In this document: in pieces, positions 41,691 through 51,196 of the stretch
How the letters are laid out: each line of letters starts with the position of its first letter
How positions within the stretch are numbered: the stretch's first letter is position 1
Assembly (NCBI GenBank): GCA_022842445.1
Contig: JALHPO010000001.1
Coordinates: forward strand, 543,144-607,143
Direction: 5' to 3'
DNA length: 64,000 nucleotides
Source: Nitrospira sp.
Lineage (GTDB): Bacteria > Nitrospirota > Nitrospiria > Nitrospirales > Nitrospiraceae
Notes under the pieces: model-generated
Told to the model about the DNA's origin: nothing
The model's input: only the letters and a program-made list of their open reading frames with translations
Database searches by the model: none
Program-made: the position numbers and the translations under genes

Positions 41691-43022
41691 TTACAGCGCT
41701 TTCACACGATAGGTCAGCATGCGCGGCTGCGTGTACTCGTGAACGATCTTCTTCGCTTCGTCCCGCTCTTTGTCGCCCTTCAATGTCGCGAGATAGTTAT
41801 CCATCAATGCCGGGGCGGGAGTCGGGATCAGGGCATAGGTGAGCACCGCTTCCACCGTCGCCGCCGTCCCGGCCGGCAGCGCCAAGGCAAAGGGAACTTT
41901 TCTGGTGTTCCCCCCCTTGATGAACGGATCAGGGATCGGGCCACGCAAAATCTTGTCGTACGGCAATCCGAACCGCTTCGTCTCTTCGGCCAGCACCAGG
42001 CCCTGTGCGTCTTTCGCCGTCAGGGTCAGAAAGAACTGCTTCAGCACCGGGTCGCCGTCGGGAAAACTGTGCGGGAGACTCCCGATCTTCACGAGCGCAG
42101 TCCCCTCAACAGTACCGCCCGTTCGTTTCACGTCGAGATCGATGCGCGGCGCCCACTCAGCTTGAAGATTGCGATTTTTCAACATGGTTCCGGCGCCGAC
42201 CACGCCACGAAACCAATGGCGGCCAATGGGTCTGGTCATGGCTCCACGCCTCGACGTCGAGCTGCCAGTCGAGGGCTCCATATGGCAGTCCTGACAGATC
42301 GTGCCCTGGAGAATTTCTCCCGGCAGATCCTTCTGCGTCACGTCTTTGACTTTGTCGAAATGGCACGAGGCACAAAAGGATGCCTCGCGGAACAGGCTCG
42401 CCCGCTTGGCTTGATGCACCAGATTTTCTTCCGGGTCGGCGTATGGTCCGTAAAGGACAGGCCCAGGCCCCGGCTGTACTTTGAATGTAGGCGGAGCAGC
42501 CGGTCCACGTTCCACATCGTGGATCAAATGGCACGACGCACACCCAATCCCTTCGATCTGAGGTTTGCCCGCCAGGATCTGCTGCATCAATGTTCCGGCA
42601 TGCTGGGGAAAGACCGTCATCGCCGGCGCATGGCACGACAGACAGCGGCTCTGCTCCTCCGCAGTCGGATTCGTCTGCGCCCAGAGACCCAACACGGTTT
42701 TGAAGATCGGCGATTCCAGCGAGCTGCCGTGCAGCAGGGCCGCATCAACCCGTCCGAACGTTTTCAAATCGGGCGTTTGCTCTCTGGCGCCCTTCCACTC
42801 TTCATAGTGCCGTTCATGGCACTGCTTGCAATCCTCCGAGCGGATGAACACGTTTTCGATTTCGTCTACCCAATCAGGCCGTATATGCCCCTCCGCCTGT
42901 TGGGCGATTGCCTGCCCGTGATGATATAGAGCGCTCAGACTGACAAGCGACAGGAGACAGAACGCCGTGACGCCCCATCTCCACCGCAATCGACCGCCAG
43001 TTCTGCTCGCCTTACCCCTCAC
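41691..43022 (-). CDS. Periplasmic five-haem c-type cytochrome
   Basis: A 443-residue cytochrome with CKQCH, CLSCH, CASCH, CASCH and CQDCH, followed by a haem-free C-terminal domain (ALVKIGSLPHSFPDGDPVLK). I place the start at GTG 43022, which has GAGGAG six bases upstream; the track's start at 43043 also uses GTG and would translate a piece of an intergenic repeat (family E). The signal peptide is VTAFCLLSLVSLSALYHHG. The downstream gene is its paralogue at 40433. Confidence 0.85.
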   Translation of the reverse strand: MRGKASRTGGRLRWRWGVTAFCLLSLVSLSALYHHGQAIAQQAEGHIRPDWVDEIENVFIRSEDCKQCHERHYEEWKGAREQTPDLKTFGRVDAALLHGSSLESPIFKTVLGLWAQTNPTAEEQSRCLSCHAPAMTVFPQHAGTLMQQILAGKPQIEGIGCASCHLIHDVERGPAAPPTFKVQPGPGPVLYGPYADPEENLVHQAKRASLFREASFCASCHFDKVKDVTQKDLPGEILQGTICQDCHMEPSTGSSTSRRGAMTRPIGRHWFRGVVGAGTMLKNRNLQAEWAPRIDLDVKRTGGTVEGTALVKIGSLPHSFPDGDPVLKQFFLTLTAKDAQGLVLAEETKRFGLPYDKILRGPIPDPFIKGGNTRKVPFALALPAGTAATVEAVLTYALIPTPAPALMDNYLATLKGDKERDEAKKIVHEYTQPRMLTYRVKAL

Positions 43023-43078
43023 TTCCCACTCCTCACCATTCACCCCTCACCCCTTGCTACTTACCACTTACAAACTTT
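43016..43078. repeat. Family E repeat, copy 1 (CACCCCTCACCCC words)
   Basis: CTCACTTCCCACTCCTCACC then CCCCTCACCCCTTGCTACTTACC, a pyrimidine-rich near-tandem. A sister copy lies at 43587-43655 on the other side of the PDZ gene. Confidence 0.6.
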
Positions 43079-43080
43079 CG

Positions 43081-43512
43081 TTAATCCCGCTTGCAGCCGA
43101 CAAAATGGAAATTGACGCCCCACCCGACCGGATCGCCAGGATCAGCCGGTTCGTAGGTTCCGACGGTGAAATTGCATTCCTTCATGGCCTTCTTGATGGC
43201 CGATCCGAAATCCGCCATGGTGCGGATTTCACGCTTGTCGATTTCCTTGATGACCGAACGGACCTTGATGCCCGCATAGTCGGCCCGTGAATTACCGATT
43301 ACCTCGAACACGGCGACACCCTGCGGACGCTCGAGCTTCAGTTCTTTCTGAATGTCTTCGTCCACGGCACCGACGACGATCCCGAATTCCTCACCGAGCC
43401 GGGCCGCTTCTTCCTCCGTCATCACCGGCTCTGTTGCGGCGCTCACAGATCCCACAGCAACAATGAGCAACCAGCTCAGCATGAGGGCTCCCGCCACAAG
43501 TCCCTCTTTCAC
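43081..43512 (-). CDS. Exported PDZ-domain protein
   Basis: A 143-residue protein. GTG 43512, behind GTGGAGGC, gives a clean signal peptide (GALMLSWLLIVAVGSVSAAT); the track's start at 43545 is less likely. The mature part is one PDZ domain (LERPQGVAVFEVIGNSRADY, AGIKVRSVIKEID) with a C-terminal cysteine pair. It may bind the C-terminus of a redox protein of the cluster. Both sides carry family E repeats. Confidence 0.75.
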   Translation of the reverse strand: MKEGLVAGALMLSWLLIVAVGSVSAATEPVMTEEEAARLGEEFGIVVGAVDEDIQKELKLERPQGVAVFEVIGNSRADYAGIKVRSVIKEIDKREIRTMADFGSAIKKAMKECNFTVGTYEPADPGDPVGWGVNFHFVGCKRD

Positions 43513-43586
43513 GCTTTTGCCTCCACACCAAACTGTGCGCATCATTCATAAACGAATTCGGCGGGAAAACCCTCGGCCGTTCTACC

Positions 43587-43655
43587 GCTCACCCTTTATC
43601 GCTTATGTTTCCCCAATCCCCTCACCCCTAACCCTTCACCCCTTACGTGTCCCCG
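43587..43655. repeat. Family E repeat, copy 2
   Basis: CTCACCCTTTATCGCTTATG and CCCCTCACCCCTAACCCTTC. It resembles 43016-43078. Confidence 0.6.
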
Positions 43656-43660
43656 TGCCG

Positions 43661-44494
43661 CTACAGCTTGGCGACAGGATCGATGCTCAGCTGAAACCAC
43701 GGCGCCACCGCCTTCTGGCCGTTACGTTCTTTGTTTTCCCCGTTCCACACGGCGAAGGAAACGGTTTGCACACGGCCGGGAATGAGTTTCGCTTCGTTCT
43801 CTTGTTCTTCGCTCACGAGGGGACGCTGCATGACGACATGCCAGACTCCATCCTTCCACAAGGCCTTTCCCTGCACCCGGCCTTGCTTCTCTTTCGTCGT
43901 CAGCGTGCTGAAGCCACCGCCGATCAGATCTTCCACCGAGGAGATCCGGCGCGGAATGACTTCGAATGTCCGCACGCCGCCCTCTTTCTTCTCGGAACTC
44001 CGCGAAGCCCGCCGGTCGATGTCGCTTTGCCAATCCGCTTTCCAATGCCAGATGTTGATGTAGTGGTCCAATTGCCCCATGCAGAAAAATGCCGGCGCAT
44101 CGCCAAGGGGAAGACCGATCGCGACCCCGTCCCGGAACGTGCCCGGCGTCAGTCGATCGTTCTTGGTGTTGTCCTGCCACTCAAGGAGAAACGCAATGTC
44201 GTTACCATTATGAAGCGACCGCACCACCAGCGCCCGCGCAGTCGGCTCCGGCCACACCGGACGCGTAATGACCTGGCCGCTCAATGGAATCGTCATGGGC
44301 GGGATCGCGCCCCACGCGGCGTCATCAGGCGACTGGGGAAGCTCCCCCTCGACCCAATGTGATCGGATCGTCAGCCCTTCTGAACTGACAAGCGGAATTC
44401 CGAATCCACCAAGGATGCTGGCTGCCAGGAGAAGACCGGACAAACACAGGAAGAGGAGAGGGCGAGATCGGCAGAAGTTCGTCATGCCCACCAT
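43661..44494 (-). CDS. NXR gamma-like haem-b protein (EB_dh domain), short form
   Basis: A 277-residue exported protein of the ethylbenzene-dehydrogenase gamma/NxrC group. A signal peptide (LLLAASILGGFGIPLVSS) precedes an EB_dh domain. Family haem b ligands are Met and Lys; candidates here are the Met in AFFCMGQLDHYINIW and the Lys in ERNGQKAVAPWFQL. The sequence EDLIGGGFSTLTTK is shared with the protein at 50160. No alpha or beta subunit is adjacent. ATG 44485 is an alternative start. Confidence 0.8.
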   Translation of the reverse strand: MVGMTNFCRSRPLLFLCLSGLLLAASILGGFGIPLVSSEGLTIRSHWVEGELPQSPDDAAWGAIPPMTIPLSGQVITRPVWPEPTARALVVRSLHNGNDIAFLLEWQDNTKNDRLTPGTFRDGVAIGLPLGDAPAFFCMGQLDHYINIWHWKADWQSDIDRRASRSSEKKEGGVRTFEVIPRRISSVEDLIGGGFSTLTTKEKQGRVQGKALWKDGVWHVVMQRPLVSEEQENEAKLIPGRVQTVSFAVWNGENKERNGQKAVAPWFQLSIDPVAKL

Positions 44495-44531
44495 GCAACG
44501 CTTTCGTGAACCGGGCGCGCGGCGATGCGGC

Positions 44532-45785
44532 CTACGCGAGCTTCAGCCGGCGTATTTTGTTTTCTCCGCGTTCGCAAATATAGAGGTGTCCTTGCGAATC
44601 CAGGGCCAGGCCGACCGGGGCATTCACGACCGCCTCGACTCCCAGCAACCCGTCACCATGCTTGAGCGTGCCGGCCGACTCTTTTGCGACGAACCGCGCT
44701 GCGCCGCACCCGCCCATATGCTTATCTTCGTACCCGCTATCGCCGTTGCCCGCCACCGTCGTAATGATGCCGGTGCCGGCATCCACCTTGCGCACCCGGT
44801 GGTTCATGGTATCGGACACATACAGATTATCCTCGCGGTCGAAGACGACTGCCTCCGGTGCATGCAACATGGCTCTGACAGCCGGTTTGTCGTCGCCGTC
44901 ATAACCATACCGGCAGACGCCCGCGACGGTCGAAATCAGACCCGACTGCCGGTCGATCTTTCGCACACGGTTACTGCCTTTATCGACAAGATGCACATCG
45001 CCCTTGTTGTTCACCGCCAAGCCCACGACATCGTACAGACGCGCCTCCATAGCGGGCCGCCCGTCGTCCAGATACATCGACAGGTCCAGACCATCCGAAC
45101 AGACCGGCATAAGCCATCCCTGATCGTCGCTGAAATCGATGCCGATCGCATCGCCTGACAACACCACGAGATTACGGGCGACCAGCGGCTGCTCGCGAGC
45201 CTCATCCTCGGCCGTCCAGGCTCCGGCGATCGTCGTGACCATGCCGGTCTTAGGATCATACCGCCTGACCTTATGGGCCTGTGTATCGGCGATATAGAGC
45301 ACGCCGTCCCGATCGAACGCGATCGCGGCAGGCCAGGTCAGATTCACCTCTAGCGCAGGGCCATCTCCGTTAAACCCATGCTGTCCCGTGCCGACCACCG
45401 TCGTGATAAAGCCGGTCTCGTGATCGATCTTGCGAATCCGATTGCTTCCGGAATCGCAGATATACAAATTGTTCCGGGAATCAAACGCCAGACCCAACGG
45501 CAAATAGAGGCCGGCCTCACCGCAAGGGCCGTCGTCTCCGCAGTAGCAGGTTTCGCCGATGCCGGAAAAATTGTGGAGCGTGCCGGCCTGAAGATTGACG
45601 CGGCGGATGCGGTCCGAACCGGACTCCGCAAAATACAGCCACTGCTCGTCGACATCCAGCGCGACATCATGCGGGAGCGGAATCCCCGCTTTCACCGCTA
45701 TCTTCCCGTCACCGGTGCTGCGCGCTTTTCCGTTTCCCGCAAAGGTTTCGATAAAGCCGCCGGCTAACTCTACTGCGGTACCCAT
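44532..45785 (-). CDS. NHL-repeat beta-propeller protein
   Basis: A 417-residue protein with six NHL blades of the form NLYICDSGSNRIRKID and LYIADTQAHKVRRYD. ATG 45785 lies seven bases after AGGGG and is preferred over 45815. No signal peptide is seen, so it may be cytoplasmic or exported by another way. It follows tatA by 12 bases and precedes the NXR gamma-like gene. NHL propellers are interaction platforms. Function in this cluster is unknown. Confidence 0.82.
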   Translation of the reverse strand: MGTAVELAGGFIETFAGNGKARSTGDGKIAVKAGIPLPHDVALDVDEQWLYFAESGSDRIRRVNLQAGTLHNFSGIGETCYCGDDGPCGEAGLYLPLGLAFDSRNNLYICDSGSNRIRKIDHETGFITTVVGTGQHGFNGDGPALEVNLTWPAAIAFDRDGVLYIADTQAHKVRRYDPKTGMVTTIAGAWTAEDEAREQPLVARNLVVLSGDAIGIDFSDDQGWLMPVCSDGLDLSMYLDDGRPAMEARLYDVVGLAVNNKGDVHLVDKGSNRVRKIDRQSGLISTVAGVCRYGYDGDDKPAVRAMLHAPEAVVFDREDNLYVSDTMNHRVRKVDAGTGIITTVAGNGDSGYEDKHMGGCGAARFVAKESAGTLKHGDGLLGVEAVVNAPVGLALDSQGHLYICERGENKIRRLKLA

Positions 45786-45827
45786 AGATATCCCCTGCCT
45801 CTCCATGACTGACAACGCACGATCTGC

Positions 45828-46100
45828 TTACACGCGTGGAGCAGGCTGCGCAGCTGCTGCGGTCTGATTGGCTGAGACGGTCTGCGCCGACGAGTCGGCC
45901 ACAGCCTGGGGGGCCGTCGCCTGCTGTGCCGCCGCCTGGGCCTCGGCTTCGATAGCCTCCGCCTCGTGTACGGACTTCTTGAATCCCTTGATCGCCTTGC
46001 CCAATCCCTCTCCCAATTGCGGCAACTTGCCTGCCCCGAAAATAATCAGGACAATGACCAGGATCAGGATCAGTTCTGTAAATCCAAGACTCCCAAACAT
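45828..46100 (-). CDS. tatA: Twin-arginine translocase subunit TatA/E
   Basis: A 90-residue TatA-type protein: short exterior end, one membrane helix ([17 protein letters not shown]), the hinge [18 protein letters not shown], an amphipathic helix and an Ala/Gln-rich tail. TatA forms the channel that exports folded, cofactor-bearing proteins. Its location amid redox-enzyme accessory genes suggests dedicated export of the molybdoenzyme. No tatC or tatB is in the window. Confidence 0.9.
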   Translation of the reverse strand: MFGSLGFTELILILVIVLIIFGAGKLPQLGEGLGKAIKGFKKSVHEAEAIEAEAQAAAQQATAPQAVADSSAQTVSANQTAAAAQPAPRV

Positions 46101-46125
46101 GGCGCGCTCCTTCGTAAAGGGTGGA

Positions 46126-46941
46126 TCAGGCTCCTGAACTGTCTTTCGACTTTTTTGCGAATCGCTCTCTCAATCGTTTGCGGGCGGCTTCGGCCTTTTC
46201 GAACATTTTGCACTTGTCGTACACGCTGATGAGATTGTAGTAGGCCAGCGGCTCATCGGGATTCTGCTCAACGGCATTTTCCATGACCGTGACCGCCAGA
46301 TCGGTCTTCTTGTGGTTAAGGGCAATCTCCATCAGCTTGAAGCTCGACTCCAAATGTTTCGGGTCCAGTTCGAGCGTTCTGAGGTAGCACTGAATCCCCA
46401 TATCGATCGTGTTGTAATCGGACACTTGGGGATTGTCCAACTCAATATACACGCCGGCCAGGTTGTACCACGCAATCGGATCGTCCGGAGTGATTTCGAC
46501 GAGGCGCTCATAGTAGCCTTTCGCCTCCATGTGCTTCTTCTTATCCGCATAGACACGTCCGAGATTAAACAGTGCCAGCACATCGTGAGGAAACACGTCC
46601 AACGCATGCCGAAACTCAGCCTCGGCTTCGTCCGTCATGTTCTTCGTGGCATAAATCGTGCCGAGATTCGAGTAATACATGGCCAGCGAGCGATTCATTT
46701 CCGCGCGCAAGCCTTCGGCCATTTCAATCGACTTCTTCACCTCCGCCAGCGCATCATCAAGCCGCCCCTGGCTGAAATACAGCTCACCGAGGCGGCAGCG
46801 CGCCTGGAAATCGTCCGGTTCGACCGCGAGCAATTTTTCGATCGCGGAGATTTCTTCTTCCGGCGAGAGCGGCTGATCGCCAGGATCCACTGCGGCAGCG
46901 CCAGGCTGCATCGGTTCCGACATCGGTGTTTGTGCGTCCAT
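46126..46941 (-). CDS. TPR-repeat protein
   Basis: A 271-residue cytoplasmic protein with five to six TPR units ([69 protein letters not shown]). No signal peptide. It lies between the membrane protein gene and tatA with spacings of 25-32 bases, so it is part of the same transcript. It may act as an assembly scaffold. Confidence 0.85.
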   Translation of the reverse strand: MDAQTPMSEPMQPGAAAVDPGDQPLSPEEEISAIEKLLAVEPDDFQARCRLGELYFSQGRLDDALAEVKKSIEMAEGLRAEMNRSLAMYYSNLGTIYATKNMTDEAEAEFRHALDVFPHDVLALFNLGRVYADKKKHMEAKGYYERLVEITPDDPIAWYNLAGVYIELDNPQVSDYNTIDMGIQCYLRTLELDPKHLESSFKLMEIALNHKKTDLAVTVMENAVEQNPDEPLAYYNLISVYDKCKMFEKAEAARKRLRERFAKKSKDSSGA

Positions 46942-46973
46942 ACGAATCTCGATTCCTGTGGTTCAGTACCTGT

Positions 46974-48095
46974 CTACGCCTCTTCGGCGATCATCCGTTC
47001 CGGCGATCTCAGCAAAGGGCTGTTGGCATCAAGCGACGATTCCGCGACGGGCGGCCTGACCCGGTCGAGCGTCAACAACATCACGCCGAGAATCACCATC
47101 AGCGTCAAATTGGAAAACATCAATGCGTATCCGGCGATGAACATGAGCCCAAGGCCGTACCCGGCCAATCGCCCCATCATCAACAGCTTGATGACCGTAT
47201 ACGACCAACAGAGCAAGCCTCCGATGTAAATCGCAAAGGGAAGATAGAATGTATAGCCCATCCCGAACTGGAAAATCCAACCGATCCCCTGCGACGCCTG
47301 CCTGACCGCCGAGGCCAACGCCGGATTATACAGGTCCAGCACATAATCCGTGAAGATCAGCGCCGTGAAAATCGTGGCCGTCGTCGTCCAAAACCAGATC
47401 GCCCGATGCCGCTGTCGCCGGTTCTTCGTCCACAACGAGAGTCCCTGTCCGTACGCCGCGAAGACAAGAATGCTCGCCAATACCATAAGGGCTTCGCCGG
47501 CTCGATGAACTTCGTACACCAGCGGCGGAGCCGCCACTGTTCCGGACAACCCATAGATCGTCGACACGACCTGATAATACAGCCAGCCGGATATTCCAAG
47601 GTAATAGGCTGCCACTAGAAAGCGCTGTGCAGGTTCCCGATGGGCAGTGAGGTACTCCGCCACGAACAAGGTGAGCGTCACCAGCGCCACACTGTTGTAG
47701 ATGATGGCGCCCAGCATCCCCGGCTGCACGAACAGAAACGCGATGGTCAACAACAATAAGAGCGCGGCACTGGCGATCCCGGATTTGGCCAGCCGGCCGG
47801 TATCCTGCCCGATGCCCCGATTGACCATTGTCAACGTGAGGCTCAAGAACAACAGTACCGCGACAATATTCAGCAGCCACGCGCCTACCTCCGTGAGGGT
47901 GGTGAACGTCGGCGTAATCCATGGATGCGTCCCCGCCAGCTTGCTCAGGTGCATGCCCAAACGAGACATCAGCCGATACAGCACCAGCTCCAAGAAGGAC
48001 GCCAGCAAGACCAGCTTGATGGCATATTCGAACAAAAGACCGAAGTCCCCTACTTTTCCGGTCGGCCGGTCGCCTATCGCCGCAGCCTTGATCAC
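46974..48095 (-). CDS. Polytopic membrane protein of unknown family
   Basis: A 373-residue protein with about ten hydrophobic segments (YAIKLVLLASFLELVLY; LGAIIYNSVALVTLTLFVA; IFVAGYALMFSNLTLMVIL-type). No catalytic or quinone motif is recognised. Histidines (EVHRAGEALM; KNRRQRHRAIWFW) might ligate haem, but that is a guess. It directly follows the radical SAM gene by 16 bases. In this setting it could be a quinone-side subunit or a transporter. Confidence 0.6.
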   Translation of the reverse strand: MIKAAAIGDRPTGKVGDFGLLFEYAIKLVLLASFLELVLYRLMSRLGMHLSKLAGTHPWITPTFTTLTEVGAWLLNIVAVLLFLSLTLTMVNRGIGQDTGRLAKSGIASAALLLLLTIAFLFVQPGMLGAIIYNSVALVTLTLFVAEYLTAHREPAQRFLVAAYYLGISGWLYYQVVSTIYGLSGTVAAPPLVYEVHRAGEALMVLASILVFAAYGQGLSLWTKNRRQRHRAIWFWTTTATIFTALIFTDYVLDLYNPALASAVRQASQGIGWIFQFGMGYTFYLPFAIYIGGLLCWSYTVIKLLMMGRLAGYGLGLMFIAGYALMFSNLTLMVILGVMLLTLDRVRPPVAESSLDANSPLLRSPERMIAEEA

Positions 48096-48111
48096 AAACG
48101 AACCTCGCTAC

Positions 48112-49893
48112 TTATAACCCGATCGGTTGAGGCGCCTGCACTGCCTCCTCCTTGGCTCTCGCAATATACAGCAGTCCATCAGCCATCGAGTAGTTGAACG
48201 GCAACTCGCAAACCACTTCACTGATCCGCTCATAGACATGCTGATAAAGCGTCTCCGCTTGATCCGGTGTCATGCCGCCTTGCACCTCATAGAAGAATCC
48301 CAAGCTGAGATCCTCCGACGAGGGGCGCATAATCCGCCTGATGCCGTACGCCGCCGGATCGCTCATGATCGGAGCTTCCTTCTCCAAGTCGAACAGGCAG
48401 GGCTGGCAGGAAAACCCGAATGACTCATGCAGCTTGGCGTTCTCAACGATGAAGTTCATCGTATCCAGCGCTTCCGCTTCCGTTTCCGTGGGGAACCCGA
48501 CAATGATGTAGCAATGCACCGCAATCCCCAGATCAACGCAGTCGCTCGCGATGCGGCGGACCCATTCCTGCTTGATCCCCTTCTTCATCAGATCCATGAC
48601 GCGCTGATTGAAGGACTCCAGGCCAAACACAATCTTCAAGCAGCCGGCATCGCGCATCGAGGCAAGCAGGTCGCGCGTGAGGTTCTTCTCGAACCGCATT
48701 TCGCAGGTCCATCTCACCTTAAGCTGTTTCTCGATGATCTGCTGGCAGAGCCGTTTCGTCGGCGCCAGGGCAAAGCACTCGTCGGTGAAGAAGAAATTCC
48801 TGGCGCCATACCGCTGTGAGAGCCACTCCAATTCATCGACTGTCCGCCCCGGATCCTTCTGCCTGAAGTTCTGGTGATCAAGTGTCAGCGCGCAAAATGC
48901 GCAGTCCTTGTAATAGCATCCGCGGGAAAACTGAATCGGCAGCACCGGCTCCGGCGACAGGTATCGATCGAGCGGAAAGCCATCGTAGTTCGGAGCAGGC
49001 AGCTGATTCACGTTTTCGGAATAGAAGGGCTGATTGACCGTGATCTTGCCGTCCTTCCGGTAAATCAGATTCGGGACTTTGCTGTAGTCTTTCTTACCGG
49101 CCAACTGGTTCACCAATTCCAACAGCGCCGTTTCGCCTTCGAAGACGACGATGTCGTCGGCCAATTCAAAGAGGTTGGGACAGCGGCGGACATTGTCGAC
49201 GAGCCGTGTGAAGATGCTCCCCCCGATCGTGACGTGGAGGTCCGGCGCCGTCTCCTTAATCAGCTTGCAGAGCGTCAGGCCGGGAATAATTTGCGAGGTC
49301 GCCGTGATGGACACGCCGATCAAATCCGGACGATCCTTGACGATCGAGGAAATGAACAGGTCGCGGAAGAGACTGCGGTAGGGATTCTGCGCGTCGTCTT
49401 GAATGACCTTCATCAGGTCTTTCGACGAGTAGATCGAGTAATTGCCGAACTGATTATCAACGACAGTCAGTCTGGTCGGGAAATAGATCGAGGACACCAG
49501 CTCCAGCCACTTGTCGATCATAAACAGACTGCCCCGGTAGGCATCCAGATCGTAAAAGCCTTCGCCGCGTAAGGTCTCCTTGGCCAGTTCGATCCGTTCT
49601 TCCAGATAGACGAATCGATCGAGCGAATCGGCCACCTTCGAATAATGTTCCCGGCTCCCGTGGCCCGTTTCTCCGGATTGGGACCGCTCAAGCTCGCGCT
49701 GCTTGCCGATCAATTGTTGATAGACCTGAGCGGCATAGCTCTTGGTCAGCATGCGATCCAACAACTCGATCCCAAGATCGCGTTGCGAGACATCCGACAC
49801 GCCACCTTGATGGAGAAATCCCGTGAGCGAAGGGAGACTGAGATACGGCTGGGACGGATGCCATGTCGGAGGAAAAAGGAGTGAGACTTTCAT
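48112..49893 (-). CDS. B12-binding-type radical SAM enzyme
   Basis: A 593-residue protein. The N-terminal part begins like cobalamin-binding radical SAM enzymes (KVSLLFPPTWHPSQPYLSLP) and has the region DLIGVSITATSQIIPGLTLC. The cluster motif is CYYKDCAFC (about residue 330), with a C-x4-C-x2-C spacing used by several such enzymes. The later half is a SAM TIM-barrel (CYIIVGFPTETEAEALDTM). Possible reactions are methylation, thiomethylation or rearrangement; the target is unknown. First gene of a long minus-strand transcript, with a promoter-like site upstream. Confidence 0.82.
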   Translation of the reverse strand: MKVSLLFPPTWHPSQPYLSLPSLTGFLHQGGVSDVSQRDLGIELLDRMLTKSYAAQVYQQLIGKQRELERSQSGETGHGSREHYSKVADSLDRFVYLEERIELAKETLRGEGFYDLDAYRGSLFMIDKWLELVSSIYFPTRLTVVDNQFGNYSIYSSKDLMKVIQDDAQNPYRSLFRDLFISSIVKDRPDLIGVSITATSQIIPGLTLCKLIKETAPDLHVTIGGSIFTRLVDNVRRCPNLFELADDIVVFEGETALLELVNQLAGKKDYSKVPNLIYRKDGKITVNQPFYSENVNQLPAPNYDGFPLDRYLSPEPVLPIQFSRGCYYKDCAFCALTLDHQNFRQKDPGRTVDELEWLSQRYGARNFFFTDECFALAPTKRLCQQIIEKQLKVRWTCEMRFEKNLTRDLLASMRDAGCLKIVFGLESFNQRVMDLMKKGIKQEWVRRIASDCVDLGIAVHCYIIVGFPTETEAEALDTMNFIVENAKLHESFGFSCQPCLFDLEKEAPIMSDPAAYGIRRIMRPSSEDLSLGFFYEVQGGMTPDQAETLYQHVYERISEVVCELPFNYSMADGLLYIARAKEEAVQAPQPIGL

Positions 49894-49953
49894 ACGACGA
49901 GCACTCCAATTCTTTCGAAATATCAGAGAGTTTTGAGTTAAAACCTATGTGGG

Positions 49954-49983
49954 GTTATACCCTCCGCGCCGAATGAAATGCAA
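49954..49983 (-). promoter_or_regulatory. Possible promoter of the radical SAM operon
   Basis: On the minus strand TTGCAT (49983-49978) and TATAAC (49959-49954) are separated by 18 bases, about 60 bases before the start codon. The -10 matches five of six positions, the -35 is weak. Confidence 0.4.
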
Positions 49984-50040
49984 CCCTGGAATCGTCGTCC
50001 ACCGGCAAGGATCTACGCACTACCACCGCCGAAGCGAAAA

Positions 50041-50090
50041 AAAGAGGCTCCGGACCAGTTCGTCATTGCATGACGCCGATCCGGAGCCTC
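50041..50090 (-). terminator. Strong Rho-independent terminator after nxrC
   Basis: On the minus strand GAGGCTCCGGA (50090-50080) pairs with TCCGGAGCCTC (50054-50044) in an 11-base stem, with a further inner stem CGTCATGCAATGACG. A run of seven Ts follows. It separates the NxrC-ferredoxin-chaperone block from the radical SAM block. Confidence 0.85.
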
Positions 50091-50159
50091 AGTTCTGTTT
50101 CTCCAGGTGCCGGTCTCTCACCAATGGAGGCCCATCGCCTCCACAACCCTGCCCGCTGA

Positions 50160-51110
50160 CTACAACTTCAGCGTAAACCAGGTGGAGAGTGACTTCATCC
50201 CGTTCCGTTCAATATTCGCCCCATCCCACACCGCAAAGGCGATCGGGATAGACAGCCCGGACTTGAATTGCGTGTCGTTGGCATCGCCGGTTTCCAGCGA
50301 CCGCTTCACCACCACGCGCCACGTCGGACCAGAATAGGCCCCGCCTTTGACGGCCCCGGACGGCTCCCACACCCCGTTCCCGATGACATCTTGATGTGCT
50401 TGGGTGGTCAAGGTGCTGAACCCGTTCGCACTCAGGTCTTCGACCGAGCTCACACGCAGCGTCGGGTCGGACATGATGTTCCCGGACCAGATACCGGGAT
50501 TGAACGGGCCAAGGCTCCGGCCGATCCGATCCGGATAGGTCACACCTCCGGCCGGCTCTTCAAAGTAGAAGTCCCAGAAGATCCCGGGATATTGATCGTC
50601 AACATCCCAGATACCGGCGCTGTCCTTGCCGAGGTCCTTCTGCCATTCCGCATTCCAGCGCCAGATGTTCGTCGTTCCGCCGGATTGTCCCATACACTGG
50701 AACGGCGGCGCACCGGAAGTATTGACCGGGAACATGACGGCGACCTGATCCCGGAAATCCTGCGGGCCGATCGTCGTATCGTTCTTGGTCTGGTCGATCC
50801 ACTCTAAACGCATCGCGATTTCCTTGCCGTTCGTCATCGCCTTCACGAACACCGACTTCACCGAGATGTTCGGGTGCATCGGTGTGGTGACCAGCTGACC
50901 GCTCAGCGGAACCACGACCCCAGGCACACCTTCCCATACCGGGTTGGCCCCATCCATGGGGATCGGCCCCTTGATGGACTTCGCCGGGATTGTGACCGGC
51001 TGGCTGACCGCCAGCGGCACCTGCCCGATCGTCAGCATCGCGCCAACGGCGAGGGCAGAGAGAAGAATGGCAAACACCAAACTTTTGTTGGCCGTCTGCA
51101 CTACGCGCAT
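50160..51110 (-). CDS. nxrC: NXR gamma subunit-like haem-b protein (NxrC)
   Basis: A 316-residue exported protein of the EB_dh family that contributes haem b to type II DMSO-reductase complexes such as NXR. A signal peptide (SLVFAILLSALAVGAMLTI) is followed by the EB_dh domain. Likely haem ligands are Met in PFQCMGQSGGTTNIWRW and Lys in ERNGMKSLSTWFTL. ATG 51110 has GAGGAGGG upstream. The gene follows a TorD-like chaperone and ends in a strong terminator. It resembles 43661 but has a longer insertion (DVDDQYPGIFWDFYFEEPAG). NXR is inferred from the family and setting, not proven. Confidence 0.82.
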   Translation of the reverse strand: MRVVQTANKSLVFAILLSALAVGAMLTIGQVPLAVSQPVTIPAKSIKGPIPMDGANPVWEGVPGVVVPLSGQLVTTPMHPNISVKSVFVKAMTNGKEIAMRLEWIDQTKNDTTIGPQDFRDQVAVMFPVNTSGAPPFQCMGQSGGTTNIWRWNAEWQKDLGKDSAGIWDVDDQYPGIFWDFYFEEPAGGVTYPDRIGRSLGPFNPGIWSGNIMSDPTLRVSSVEDLSANGFSTLTTQAHQDVIGNGVWEPSGAVKGGAYSGPTWRVVVKRSLETGDANDTQFKSGLSIPIAFAVWDGANIERNGMKSLSTWFTLKL

Positions 51111-51196
51111 ATGACTAATCCCTCCTCTCAACGAATAAAGATTACAACACCCTGGAAGAGACCACTGCCATGAAGCTCGGCTTGGTGTCGAACCGC

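Noticed and set aside
41661-42929. 422-residue plus-strand ORF
   Set aside because: It is the shadow of the five-haem cytochrome gene on the minus strand, which has clear haem motifs.
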